DNA of 64,000 nt from assembly GCA_023144635.1 (NCBI GenBank), contig JAGLFH010000005.1, positions 1 to 64,000 of the forward strand, written 5' to 3'. Below, piece after piece: positions 17,209-26,305 of the stretch (within the stretch, counting starts at the first letter, position 1; each line of letters starts with the position of its first letter). The DNA is from Candidatus Auribacterota bacterium (lineage in GTDB: Bacteria > Auribacterota > JAFGBW01 > JAFGJP01). The translations under genes were made by a program, and so were the position numbers. The notes under the pieces are model-generated. The model did not search any database and was not told the DNA's origin. It worked only from the letters and a program-made list of their open reading frames with translations.

Positions 17209-19620
17209 ATGCGTTTGAGTTTAAAATGGTTACAGGAATTTTTTAAAGAACCTGTTGATGCTGAGGGGGTTGCCCGTGATCTTACTATGCTTGGTATAGA
17301 AGTGGAGAATATAATAAATATTTCTCCGATCATGGATAATATTGTTACTGCAAGAATAGATGAAATTTCAAGACATCCAAATGCCGATAAATTAAGTTTA
17401 TGCAAGGTTTTTGATGGACAAGATGTCTTTGATATAGTATGCGGTGCCAAAAATATTAGTGAAAAAGATATTGTGCCGCTTGCCAAGATAGGTGCGCAGC
17501 TGCCAAACGGAATTAAAATCAAAAAAACAAAAATAAGAGGAGAAACATCTATTGGTATGCTTTGTTCAGAAGTCGAACTTGCACTTGGTTCAGACAAAAG
17601 CGGAATATTTATCCTTGCCAAAGACGCAGAAATAGGAAAACCTCTTAAAGATATACTTGATCTTAATGACACTGTTTTAGAAATATCTGTAACTCCTAAT
17701 AGGGGGGATTGTCTTTCAGTTAAAGGTCTTGTCCGTGAATTATATACTCTAAAAGGAATACCTTTCAATACTGCAAAATTCCTTAGAGGTATTTCTATCC
17801 CTTTTACTGCAAAACTTGATGATGAATATAAAATTAATATTGAGGATAAAGATCTTTGTTCTAATTATGGCTATAGTATCGTTAAGGGTATATCAATAGG
17901 TCCTTCACCATTTAATATAAGATACCGGCTTAACAATTGCGGGATTAGGCCTATTAATAATATAGTTGATATTACAAATTATGTAATGCTTGAACTTGGA
18001 CATCCAATGCATGCTTTTGATCTGGATAAATTAAGAGGCAAAAATATTATTGTAAGAAAGAGCAAAAAAGGAGAGAAGTTGCGTTCTCTTGATGGTAATG
18101 AACATATATTGCATGATGAACATTTGTTAATTGCTGATGATTCAGGTGCAATCGCCATAGCAGGAGTTATGGGTGGAGAGAATACGCAAGTAACAGATGA
18201 TACTAAAAATATTTTATTTGAGTGTGCTTCTTTTGATCCTGCATCAGTTAGAAAAACATCAAAAGCACTTAATCTTTCTTCTGAATCTTCTTACCGGTTT
18301 GAAAGAGGTATAGACTATTCAGATATTGCTGAATCTAGCATAAAAGCCTGTGAACTTTTGTTTGAATCATCTTCAAATAAAAATGCAACATTTTCATCTA
18401 TAATGGAAGAAAAGGGTAATGTAGAAAAACAAAAAAATATTGTTTTGAGGCCGGTAAGATGTGAAAGGCTTTTGGGTATAAAAATAACTGATGAAAAAAT
18501 AAATGATATTTTAAACGGTCTTGGTTTTTTACCGAAAAATGACAATAAAGGAAATTTTTTATGTACTGTTCCTCCCTTTAGGACTATGGATGTTGAAAGG
18601 GAAATAGACATAATCGAAGAATTAGCAAGAGTTTATGGATATGAAAATATAAATGAAAAAGAAGAAATAAGTAATTTGGCTTACAAAAATCCGCTAAAAG
18701 CAGAGTCCATAAGAAGTCAGATAATGGATGTGATGACTTTTCAAGGTTTTGATGAAGTCATCAGCTACTGTTTTGTTTCAAAAAAGGAATCTGAGCTATT
18801 TACTGAAAAAATGGATGAAGTCCTTAAGTTAAAGAATCCCTTAAGTGAAGATCTCGGCTATATGAGAACCAGTCTTATTCCATCTATATGTAAAATAGTG
18901 GCTACAAATGTCCACTATGGTTCTCAAAATATAAAGATTTTTGAAATAGGTAAAACATATCATGCACGAAATAATGATATGCATTTAGAAAAGACATTTC
19001 TTGTCTTTGCTATTACAGGCATCCTTGAAAGTCATAATCCATTTGCAGATAATAGACCTTATGATTTTTATGATCTTAAAGGAGTTGTTGAGTGTTTAAG
19101 GGACGATCTAGGGCTTGCTATTGAGTTTTCTGAATCAACTAAAGCCGCTTACTTAGATGAACAATGTCTTCAAATAAAGCTTGGTGAGGAAGTTATTGGT
19201 CTTTTATCCAAGATAAATAATAAGATCCTTAGTGACCATTATGATATTGATAGGGATGTTTTCTATTGCCAGATAAATATAGATAACATCCCTGTTTTCA
19301 ATACATTTGATAATAAATGCAAACCATTGAAGCGATTTCCTTCAGTTATCAATGACATTTCATTTCTTGTTAAGAATAAAATCGAACATAAAGATATTGA
19401 GAGATCAATAAAGCTGCTTAATATAAAAGAACTTGAAAATATTGAGATATATGATATTTTTGAAGGGAAAAGCATACCCAAAGGTAAGAAAAGCATGGCT
19501 TACCGTTTGCGCTTTCGTTCTGGGAAAAGGACACTTAAAGGAGAAGAAGTAAGATTGAAAGTAGAAAAAATAATCTCAAGGCTTAAGAAAGATTTTGAGA
19601 TTGAACTTAGAACATTATAA
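17209..19620 (+). CDS. pheT: Phenylalanyl-tRNA synthetase beta subunit
   Basis: MRLSLKWLQEFF start; tRNA-binding HPNADKLSLCKV; VTPNRGDCLSVKGLVRE; C-terminal FDX-ACB. Confidence 0.96.
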   Translation: MRLSLKWLQEFFKEPVDAEGVARDLTMLGIEVENIINISPIMDNIVTARIDEISRHPNADKLSLCKVFDGQDVFDIVCGAKNISEKDIVPLAKIGAQLPNGIKIKKTKIRGETSIGMLCSEVELALGSDKSGIFILAKDAEIGKPLKDILDLNDTVLEISVTPNRGDCLSVKGLVRELYTLKGIPFNTAKFLRGISIPFTAKLDDEYKINIEDKDLCSNYGYSIVKGISIGPSPFNIRYRLNNCGIRPINNIVDITNYVMLELGHPMHAFDLDKLRGKNIIVRKSKKGEKLRSLDGNEHILHDEHLLIADDSGAIAIAGVMGGENTQVTDDTKNILFECASFDPASVRKTSKALNLSSESSYRFERGIDYSDIAESSIKACELLFESSSNKNATFSSIMEEKGNVEKQKNIVLRPVRCERLLGIKITDEKINDILNGLGFLPKNDNKGNFLCTVPPFRTMDVEREIDIIEELARVYGYENINEKEEISNLAYKNPLKAESIRSQIMDVMTFQGFDEVISYCFVSKKESELFTEKMDEVLKLKNPLSEDLGYMRTSLIPSICKIVATNVHYGSQNIKIFEIGKTYHARNNDMHLEKTFLVFAITGILESHNPFADNRPYDFYDLKGVVECLRDDLGLAIEFSESTKAAYLDEQCLQIKLGEEVIGLLSKINNKILSDHYDIDRDVFYCQINIDNIPVFNTFDNKCKPLKRFPSVINDISFLVKNKIEHKDIERSIKLLNIKELENIEIYDIFEGKSIPKGKKSMAYRLRFRSGKRTLKGEEVRLKVEKIISRLKKDFEIELRTL

Positions 19621-19650
19621 GGATGTTTGACATAGAAGAGTTGGTAAAAG

Positions 19651-19932
19651 ATGAAAAAAGGCACAATAAAGGTCAATATTTTCGGTCAGGAGTATCCAAT
19701 AGTTGGTGATGAGGATGAGTCATACATAAATGAATTGGCTCAGGCTGTTGATGGTGAGATGAAAAAAAACTCTGATGCGGCTCCTATGCTGCCAGCAAGC
19801 AGAATAGCAGTCCTGACTTGTCTTAATATCATGGACAGGTATATGAAATATAAGAAAAAACAGCAAAAAGAACTCCAGGAAATAATGGTCCGCTGCGATG
19901 CCCTTCTCGACAAGATCAATAAGGGGAAATGA
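19651..19932 (+). CDS. zapA: Cell division protein ZapA
   Basis: IKVNIFGQEYPIVGDEDESYINELAQAVDGEM; next to 6S RNA, as is common. Confidence 0.85.
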   Translation: MKKGTIKVNIFGQEYPIVGDEDESYINELAQAVDGEMKKNSDAAPMLPASRIAVLTCLNIMDRYMKYKKKQQKELQEIMVRCDALLDKINKGK

Positions 19933-19942
19933 TAAAAAAACA

Positions 19943-19971
19943 TTGATTTTCAAGTATTAAAATGATATAAT
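19943..19971 (+). promoter_or_regulatory. Putative 6S RNA promoter TTGATT-N17-TATAAT
   Basis: Hexamers at 19943-19948 and 19966-19971. Confidence 0.45.
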
Positions 19972-20014
19972 TAATATATATAAAATACTTGATATTTGAA
20001 AATTGATTTTGTTA

Positions 20015-20200
20015 ATAATCCCTGCTTTGTTCGTCAGAGCTCAATTACATCTTTGAACCAACATATTTTTAATGGGAGCTAATAGACCACCCGGGATGAG
20101 AACCATCTTAAGTACGGTTCCATGAACGGATTGGTGAAGCACCCACCTGTAGTTACCGGGTTCAAGAGATATTGATTCAACGGCAAAAGCAGGGTTTTTT
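20015..20200 (+). ncRNA. ssrS: 6S RNA (SsrS)
   Basis: Closing stem CCCTGCTTT (20020-) / AAAGCAGGG (-20194) followed by a T-run; ~180 nt; synteny zapA-ssrS-...-5-FCL as in proteobacteria. Confidence 0.78.
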
Positions 20201-20228
20201 TATTTTATGATATTTTAGGATATATTTT

Positions 20229-21542
20229 ATGGATGATATTTCACTTTTTTCAGAAATTGATAACAAGAAAAGCTCTTTGTCAAGACCTTTGGCTTATCGG
20301 ATGCGGCCATGCTCTTTTGATGATTTTATAGGGCAGGAAAACATACTGGGTAAGGATAAACTGCTTCGTCGGATGATCTTAAACGATTGTCTGCAATCAG
20401 TTATACTATGGGGGCCTCCGGGAAGCGGAAAAAATTCTCTGGCATCTTTAATGGCTTTTCTTACAAAGAGAGAATTTGTATCAATAAATGCAGTAGAATC
20501 AAATACAAATGCTTTAAGAAAAACAGCACAAAATGCACGTTATAATCTTAATCATTTAAACAAACGAACTCTGCTTTTTATTGATGAGATTCACAGGTTT
20601 AATAAAGCACAGCAAGATCTTCTCCTTCCTTATGTCGAAGAGGGTGATCTTACACTTATAGGTGCAACCACCCATAATCCTGTTTTTTCTCTTATTACAG
20701 CCTTAAGGTCAAGATCTCATATATTTGAGCTCAAACCGTTAAGAAAAAGCGATATAAGGATTATATTGATAAATGCATTACAATCTATAAATAAAGACAA
20801 AAAAGATAAAGTAACTGTTAGTGATGATGTTATTGATAGAATTGCAGATAGATGCGGTGGAGATGCACGTATTGCGCTTAATACGTTAGAGTTGTCTTTA
20901 CAAACTTATCATAAGACTGCTCCCATAACTGTTGATGTTATAGATGAATGTTTGCCTCATGCTGTTGTAAAATATGATAAAGATGAGTCAGAACATTATG
21001 ATACTATTTCGATTTTTATTAAAAGTATGAGAGGATCGGACCCTGATGCTGCTGTTTTTTGGCTGGGGAAAATGCTTGCCTCTGGAGAAGATCCTTTATT
21101 TATTGCCCGCAGAATTGCAATATTTGCATCAGAAGATATTGGAATGGCTGATCCTCAAGCATTATTGATAGCAGATAGCTCAATGAGGCTTGTAGCTGAA
21201 ATTGGGATGCCGGAAGCAAGAATAATTCTGTCTCATGCTGTTATTTATATGTCAACAGCACTTAAGAGTAATGCTTCCTTTTCAGCGATCAATGCTGTTT
21301 TAAGCGATATTGAATCAAATGGTGTCGAAGATATCCCTGATTTTATAAGAAAAACGCCAAATAAAAATAATGAGAAATATTTATATTCTCATAATTATAA
21401 AGAAGGTATAACAGGACAGGATTACAGATCCGAGAAGAAGTTATATTATAACCCTAAAGATACCGGTTATGAATCTGTTATACGTAAAAGAATAGGACTA
21501 TGGAAAAAAATAAAAGCAAGAAACAGTTCAGACAGGATATAA
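20229..21542 (+). CDS. rarA: Replication-associated recombination protein A (RarA/MgsA AAA+ ATPase), Walker A GKN variant
   Basis: RPLAYRMRPCSFDDFIGQENILG, GPPGSGKNSLASLMA, LLFIDEIHRFNKAQQD, LIGATTHNP. Confidence 0.93.
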   Translation: MDDISLFSEIDNKKSSLSRPLAYRMRPCSFDDFIGQENILGKDKLLRRMILNDCLQSVILWGPPGSGKNSLASLMAFLTKREFVSINAVESNTNALRKTAQNARYNLNHLNKRTLLFIDEIHRFNKAQQDLLLPYVEEGDLTLIGATTHNPVFSLITALRSRSHIFELKPLRKSDIRIILINALQSINKDKKDKVTVSDDVIDRIADRCGGDARIALNTLELSLQTYHKTAPITVDVIDECLPHAVVKYDKDESEHYDTISIFIKSMRGSDPDAAVFWLGKMLASGEDPLFIARRIAIFASEDIGMADPQALLIADSSMRLVAEIGMPEARIILSHAVIYMSTALKSNASFSAINAVLSDIESNGVEDIPDFIRKTPNKNNEKYLYSHNYKEGITGQDYRSEKKLYYNPKDTGYESVIRKRIGLWKKIKARNSSDRI

Positions 21543-22078
21543 AGAATAAATTATTTTGTCTGGATAACAAGGAGGTGGTAGAGACTGGTAGTATCATAAT
21601 GAAAAAAATATTGGATCTGAAAAGATTTCAAAAGGCTAAAAAGGTTTTTACTTATATTGCGACAAAAGGTGAACCCAATACTCTTTTCTTATTGAAAGAA
21701 ATTTTAAACAAAAAAGAAGTATATGTTCCAAGATGTCTTGATAACGACAATATTACTGCAATAAGAATAAGAAGTTTTAAAGACCTTAGCAAAGGGAAAT
21801 ACGGTATTGCGGAACCAAAGCCGGATTTAACTGAGCTTTTTCATTGTGATAGTGAATCAATAATTCTTGTACCCGGAATAGTTTTTGACGAAAAAGGCCA
21901 CAGAATAGGACGGGGAAAAGGATGTTATGACAGGTATCTTGCGAGACAAAAAAAGAAATGCCCTGTTTGGGGAATATGTTTTGATTTTCAAATTTTAAAA
22001 TTGATTCCGTTTGATAGCTGGGATATAAAAATGACAGGTTTAATAACGGAAAAAAGGACTTTGTTGGAGATTGTTTAA
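21500..22078 (+). CDS. 5-formyltetrahydrofolate cyclo-ligase
   Basis: ESIILVPGIVFDEKGHRIGRGKGCYDRYLAR; ygfA/fau family. Confidence 0.9.
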   Translation: MEKNKSKKQFRQDIKNKLFCLDNKEVVETGSIIMKKILDLKRFQKAKKVFTYIATKGEPNTLFLLKEILNKKEVYVPRCLDNDNITAIRIRSFKDLSKGKYGIAEPKPDLTELFHCDSESIILVPGIVFDEKGHRIGRGKGCYDRYLARQKKKCPVWGICFDFQILKLIPFDSWDIKMTGLITEKRTLLEIV

Positions 22079-22118
22079 CATATATTGACATATATTTATA
22101 TAGATAAGGAGGTTTAGA

Positions 22119-23690
22119 ATGTTAGATATGATAAAGGAACACATTACAATTGTATTTTTTTTAGTATCTTTTATAAGTGTTGTTCTCGGATATATTTTAA
22201 ATAAAATATTCTATGAATCAAAAATAGGTAAGGCAAAAAAAAGATCCGAAGCTATTTTAGAAGAAGCAAAAAAAGAATCACAGACAACAATAAAAGAGGG
22301 AAGATTAGAAGCAAGGGACTACATACATCAGGCACGGACAGATTTTGAGAAGGATACAAAAGAAAGACGTCATGAGCTTTATACCCTTGAAAAAAGAGTA
22401 ATTCAAAAAGAAGAGAACCTTGATAGGAAAGCAACTAATTATGAAAGAAAAGAGATGGAAATCATTAAAAAAGAAGAAAGTGTTGCTTTAAAGGAAAAGG
22501 AGTTGGTGGAAAAGAAAAAGGAAGCTGAAATGATAATTGTGGAGGAAAAAAACAATCTTCACAGAATATCCGGCCTCAACAAGGAAGAAGCAAAAAAAGA
22601 ACTTCTTCATATGATCGAATCTGATGTGAAAATGGAGGCTGCAGCTATTATTAACAGAGCAGAGCAGGATGCAAAGGATACATCTGAGAAAAAGGCGAGA
22701 AATATAATAAGCCTTGCTATACAAAGATGTGCGGTTGATCATATCAGTGATTCTGTCGTATCTTCTGTCCAGCTTCCAACTGATGAGATGAAGGGCCGTA
22801 TTATAGGACGTGAGGGAAGAAATATACGGGCTCTTGAAGCGGCTACAGGTATAAATATTATAATTGATGATACTCCTGAAGCTGTAATGGTTTCGGGGTT
22901 TGATAATGTTAGAAAAGAAATAGCAAAAATGGCACTTGAAAAACTTATTCTTGACGGTCGTATTCATCCTGCAAGAATTGAAGAAGTTGTTGAAAAATGC
23001 AGGAAAGAAATGAACCAGATAATTAAAGAGTATGGAGAACAGGCTGTTTTCGATGCAGGGATACATCCTGTCCATCCTGAAATAGTAAAACTGCTTGGAA
23101 GGCTTCATTTTAGGACAAGCTATGGGCAGAACGTTCTGCAGCACTCAATGGAAGCATGTTATATTATGGGAGTAATGGCTGCAGAGCTTGGTATTGATGA
23201 GAAAATGGCTAAAAGAGCCGGACTATTACATGATATAGGTAAAGCGGTAGATCATGAAATAGAAGGACCTCATGGTGTTATAGGTGCAGACCTTGCAAAA
23301 AAATATAAGGAGACTCCGGAAATCGTCCATGCAATACGGGCTCATCACGAAGACGAAGAGCCTAAGACAGTGCAAGCTGTACTTCTTATTGCAGCAGATG
23401 CTATGTCAGGTGCACGTCCGGGAGCACGCAGTGAAACACTGAACATGTACATAAAAAGACTGGAAGGCTTGGAAACGATATCAAGATCGTTCAAGGGAGT
23501 TGAGCAAGCATATGCAATGCAGGCAGGAAGAGAAATCAGAGTAATTGTTCAGCCTGAAAAAGTCGATGATAATGAATCTGTACAGCTTTCAAGAAATATT
23601 TCTAAGCGTATTGAGTCAGAAATGGATTATCCCGGACAGATAAAGGTAACTGTAGTTAGGGAGACAAGAGCTGTTGAATATGCAAAATGA
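22119..23690 (+). CDS. rny: Ribonuclease Y
   Basis: N-terminal TM and coiled coil, KH domain [35 protein letters not shown] domain [17 protein letters not shown]. Confidence 0.96.
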   Translation: MLDMIKEHITIVFFLVSFISVVLGYILNKIFYESKIGKAKKRSEAILEEAKKESQTTIKEGRLEARDYIHQARTDFEKDTKERRHELYTLEKRVIQKEENLDRKATNYERKEMEIIKKEESVALKEKELVEKKKEAEMIIVEEKNNLHRISGLNKEEAKKELLHMIESDVKMEAAAIINRAEQDAKDTSEKKARNIISLAIQRCAVDHISDSVVSSVQLPTDEMKGRIIGREGRNIRALEAATGINIIIDDTPEAVMVSGFDNVRKEIAKMALEKLILDGRIHPARIEEVVEKCRKEMNQIIKEYGEQAVFDAGIHPVHPEIVKLLGRLHFRTSYGQNVLQHSMEACYIMGVMAAELGIDEKMAKRAGLLHDIGKAVDHEIEGPHGVIGADLAKKYKETPEIVHAIRAHHEDEEPKTVQAVLLIAADAMSGARPGARSETLNMYIKRLEGLETISRSFKGVEQAYAMQAGREIRVIVQPEKVDDNESVQLSRNISKRIESEMDYPGQIKVTVVRETRAVEYAK

Positions 23691-24513
23691 TATTTGTTTT
23701 AAATATGAAGACAGCTTGAAGGTTTTTGCGGCAGGAGACGTAGTAGGAAAACCTGGGCGACGTATTTTATCAGAGGTCATCCCTTCTCTAAAAAAGAAGG
23801 GATTTGATCTGATAATTGTAAATGGAGAAAATGCAGCCGGAGGATCCGGTATCACTCCGCAGATTGCCGACAAGATCTTTACTTATGGCGCAGATGTAAT
23901 AACAACAGGAGATCACTTTTTTAAAAATCAGAAGATTCTGGAAGACATTGATCGCTTTGAGTATTTATTAAGACCTCTTAACTTTCCTGAAGGGATACAG
24001 GGTAAAGGCTTTTGTGTTTACGGAAAAGATAATACACCTATTGCCGTTATTAATCTTTTGGGAAGGACATTTATAAATATAGGTAACTGTCCCTTTGAAG
24101 CAGTTAACAAGGTACTTGAGAAACTTCCTAAAGATATTAAATGCATAATAGTTGATTTTCATGCAGAAGCGACTTCAGAAAAAGTAGCTATGGGATGGTT
24201 TTTGGATGGCAGGATCAGTTTTTTATTTGGGACGCATACACATATACCTACTGCAGATGAAAAGATCCTGCCTAATGGTACAGGTTATATTACAGATATA
24301 GGAATGACAGGACCACTTAAATCTGTTTTAGGAAGAGAAATAAAACCTGTAATAAAACGCTTTACTAAACAGATTCCTGTTCGTTTCAAAATTGCACAGG
24401 AAGATCTGGCTTTACAGGGAATAATAGCTGAAATAGACAAAAAATCAGGGAAAACAGTTTCTATACAAAGAGTAAGTATCCCGTGTAATGATATGAGTTT
24501 TGAAGATGAATGA
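23674..24513 (+). CDS. ymdB: YmdB-family metallophosphoesterase
   Basis: [82 protein letters not shown]; adjacent to rny. Confidence 0.92.
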   Translation: MNMQNDICFKYEDSLKVFAAGDVVGKPGRRILSEVIPSLKKKGFDLIIVNGENAAGGSGITPQIADKIFTYGADVITTGDHFFKNQKILEDIDRFEYLLRPLNFPEGIQGKGFCVYGKDNTPIAVINLLGRTFINIGNCPFEAVNKVLEKLPKDIKCIIVDFHAEATSEKVAMGWFLDGRISFLFGTHTHIPTADEKILPNGTGYITDIGMTGPLKSVLGREIKPVIKRFTKQIPVRFKIAQEDLALQGIIAEIDKKSGKTVSIQRVSIPCNDMSFEDE

Positions 24514-25714
24514 TGATAAAAAAATATTTAAGGTAATAGAATTAACCCGGCTTATAAAGGCTTCACTTGAAAGCCAATTCTATGACGTTTGGATTGAGGG
24601 AGAAATATCTAATCTCAAAAGGCCGAAATCTGGTCACATGTATTTGACCTTAAAGGACGAGTTTTCACAAATCCAAGCTGTCAGGTTTAGATCAAATAAT
24701 GATCCTTTGTGTGAAAAGCTTAAAGATGGAGATAAAGTAAAAGTTTTTGGCAGTGTAGGTGTATATGAACGATCAGGCCAATATCAGATCTATATAAAAA
24801 AGGTGGAGAAAGTAGGGATAGGTGATCTACAAAAAAGGTTTGAAGAGTTAAAAGAAAAGTTGAAAAAAGAAGGATTGTTTGAGAATAAATATAAAAAAGC
24901 TATTCCTGTTCTGCCAAGGACGATAGGTATTATAACAAGCCCTACAGGTGCTGCTATAAAAGATATGCTTAATGTTCTTGACCGGAGATTTTCAAATGTT
25001 CACGTGATACTTTTTCCTGTTAAAGTACAAGGAGTGGGGGCAGCTGCCGAAATAGCATCGGCGCTGGATGCCTTAAACCGTATGAAAGAAGCAGATGTGA
25101 TAATAATTGGTAGAGGAGGAGGAAGTCTTGAAGATCTTTGGGCTTTTAATGAAGAGATCGTAGCCCGTGCCGTTTTCCGGTCTGTGATACCTGTTATTTC
25201 TGCAGTGGGACATGAAATAGACTATACTATATCTGATTTTACTTCTGATTTGAGGGCAGAAACACCAACTGCCGCAGCTGAACTTGTTTTAAAAAGAAAA
25301 CAGGATTTATTTGATATAATTAATCGCAACAAGGAAAAGCTTATACAGTCTTTAACGTTTAAAGTCTCAGGATTTAGAGCCAGGGTTGAACGTTGCAGGG
25401 ACCACTATGCTTTAAAGACCCCCGAACACATGATATCACAGTTCAGGCAGAATGTGGATGATATGGAATGGAAAATTAAAAGTATTATTGAACGGATAGT
25501 ATCAAGATGTAAAAATAACATAATTAAGGAAAAAGAAAAACTTAAAACACTTAGTCCGCTTAATATTTTAAAGAGAGGATATTCTATAACTCAGGATTTT
25601 AATACAAAAAATATAATTAAGGATGTAAAATTACTCAAAAAGAACATGTTGCTGGCAACCAAAATATATAATGGAGTAGTTGTCTCAACAGTAGAAGAAG
25701 TTGAAAGGATTTAA
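24506..25714 (+). CDS. xseA: Exodeoxyribonuclease VII large subunit
   Basis: WIEGEISNLKRPKSGHMYLTLKDE, GIITSPTGAAIKDMLNVL, IIIGRGGGSLEDLWAFNEE. ORF track starts at TTG 24500. Confidence 0.95.
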   Translation: MNDDKKIFKVIELTRLIKASLESQFYDVWIEGEISNLKRPKSGHMYLTLKDEFSQIQAVRFRSNNDPLCEKLKDGDKVKVFGSVGVYERSGQYQIYIKKVEKVGIGDLQKRFEELKEKLKKEGLFENKYKKAIPVLPRTIGIITSPTGAAIKDMLNVLDRRFSNVHVILFPVKVQGVGAAAEIASALDALNRMKEADVIIIGRGGGSLEDLWAFNEEIVARAVFRSVIPVISAVGHEIDYTISDFTSDLRAETPTAAAELVLKRKQDLFDIINRNKEKLIQSLTFKVSGFRARVERCRDHYALKTPEHMISQFRQNVDDMEWKIKSIIERIVSRCKNNIIKEKEKLKTLSPLNILKRGYSITQDFNTKNIIKDVKLLKKNMLLATKIYNGVVVSTVEEVERI

Positions 25715-25731
25715 TAGTCGAGGATATTATT

Positions 25732-26073
25732 ATGAAAAAAGAAGTTAAATTTGAGGATGCTCTAAAAGAACTGGAAGTTATTGTAGAAGATTTGGAAACA
25801 GGTGATGTTACTTTAGAAAAATCTATAAATAAATTTGAAAAAGGGATGCAACTTGTTAAATTCTGCAGCGGAAAGCTTGAAGAGGTAGAAAAGAAAATAG
25901 AAATAATCGTGCAGGAAAAAAAAGGTTCTTTTCATAAAGAACCTTTTGGAGATAAAGCCCCTAAGGATATTCCTTTTTCTAAAAGAGAAAAGAAAGTAAA
26001 AGAACCTGTCAAAGAGCTTAATGAAGAATCTGATGAAATTGATGATGAAGTTGATGATGAATTTTTGTTTTAA
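25732..26073 (+). CDS. xseB: Exodeoxyribonuclease VII small subunit with charged C-terminal extension
   Basis: KFEDALKELEVIVEDLETGDVTLEKSINKFEKGMQLVKFCSGKLEEVEKKIEIIV. Confidence 0.92.
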   Translation: MKKEVKFEDALKELEVIVEDLETGDVTLEKSINKFEKGMQLVKFCSGKLEEVEKKIEIIVQEKKGSFHKEPFGDKAPKDIPFSKREKKVKEPVKELNEESDEIDDEVDDEFLF

Positions 26074-26091
26074 CTGCTGGATCATTTAATT

Positions 26092-26130
26092 CGGATATTT
26101 CATTAAGATAAATGAAATATCCGCTTTTTC
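26092..26130 (+). terminator. Rho-independent terminator after xseB
   Basis: CGGATATTTCATT-aagata-AATGAAATATCCG (13-bp perfect stem) followed by CTTTTTC. Confidence 0.75.
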
Positions 26131-26202
26131 TAAAAGAGATGGTATTATATTTTTTTCAGAAAAAGACATGACGTTTTGTTACGAAAAAAATGTATTAAAA
26201 CG

Positions 26203-26286
26203 AACGTGATAAACCACGTTTGTGGCTGCACTGCAGTCACATCACGGCACAACGTGTTAATATTTCACAGAATTTTGTGAAATATT
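26203..26286. repeat. Cluster of palindromes upstream of dxs
   Basis: AACGTG-ataaac-CACGTT (26203-26220); imperfect palindrome TGTGGCTGCACTGCAGTCACA; AATATTTCACA-gaattt-TGTGAAATATT (26259-26286). Confidence 0.5.
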
Positions 26287-26305
26287 CAGGTAAAGGACAA
26301 GAATC

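Noticed and set aside
22488-23144. 218-aa minus-strand ORF
   Set aside because: Antisense to RNase Y, no RBS or family motif.
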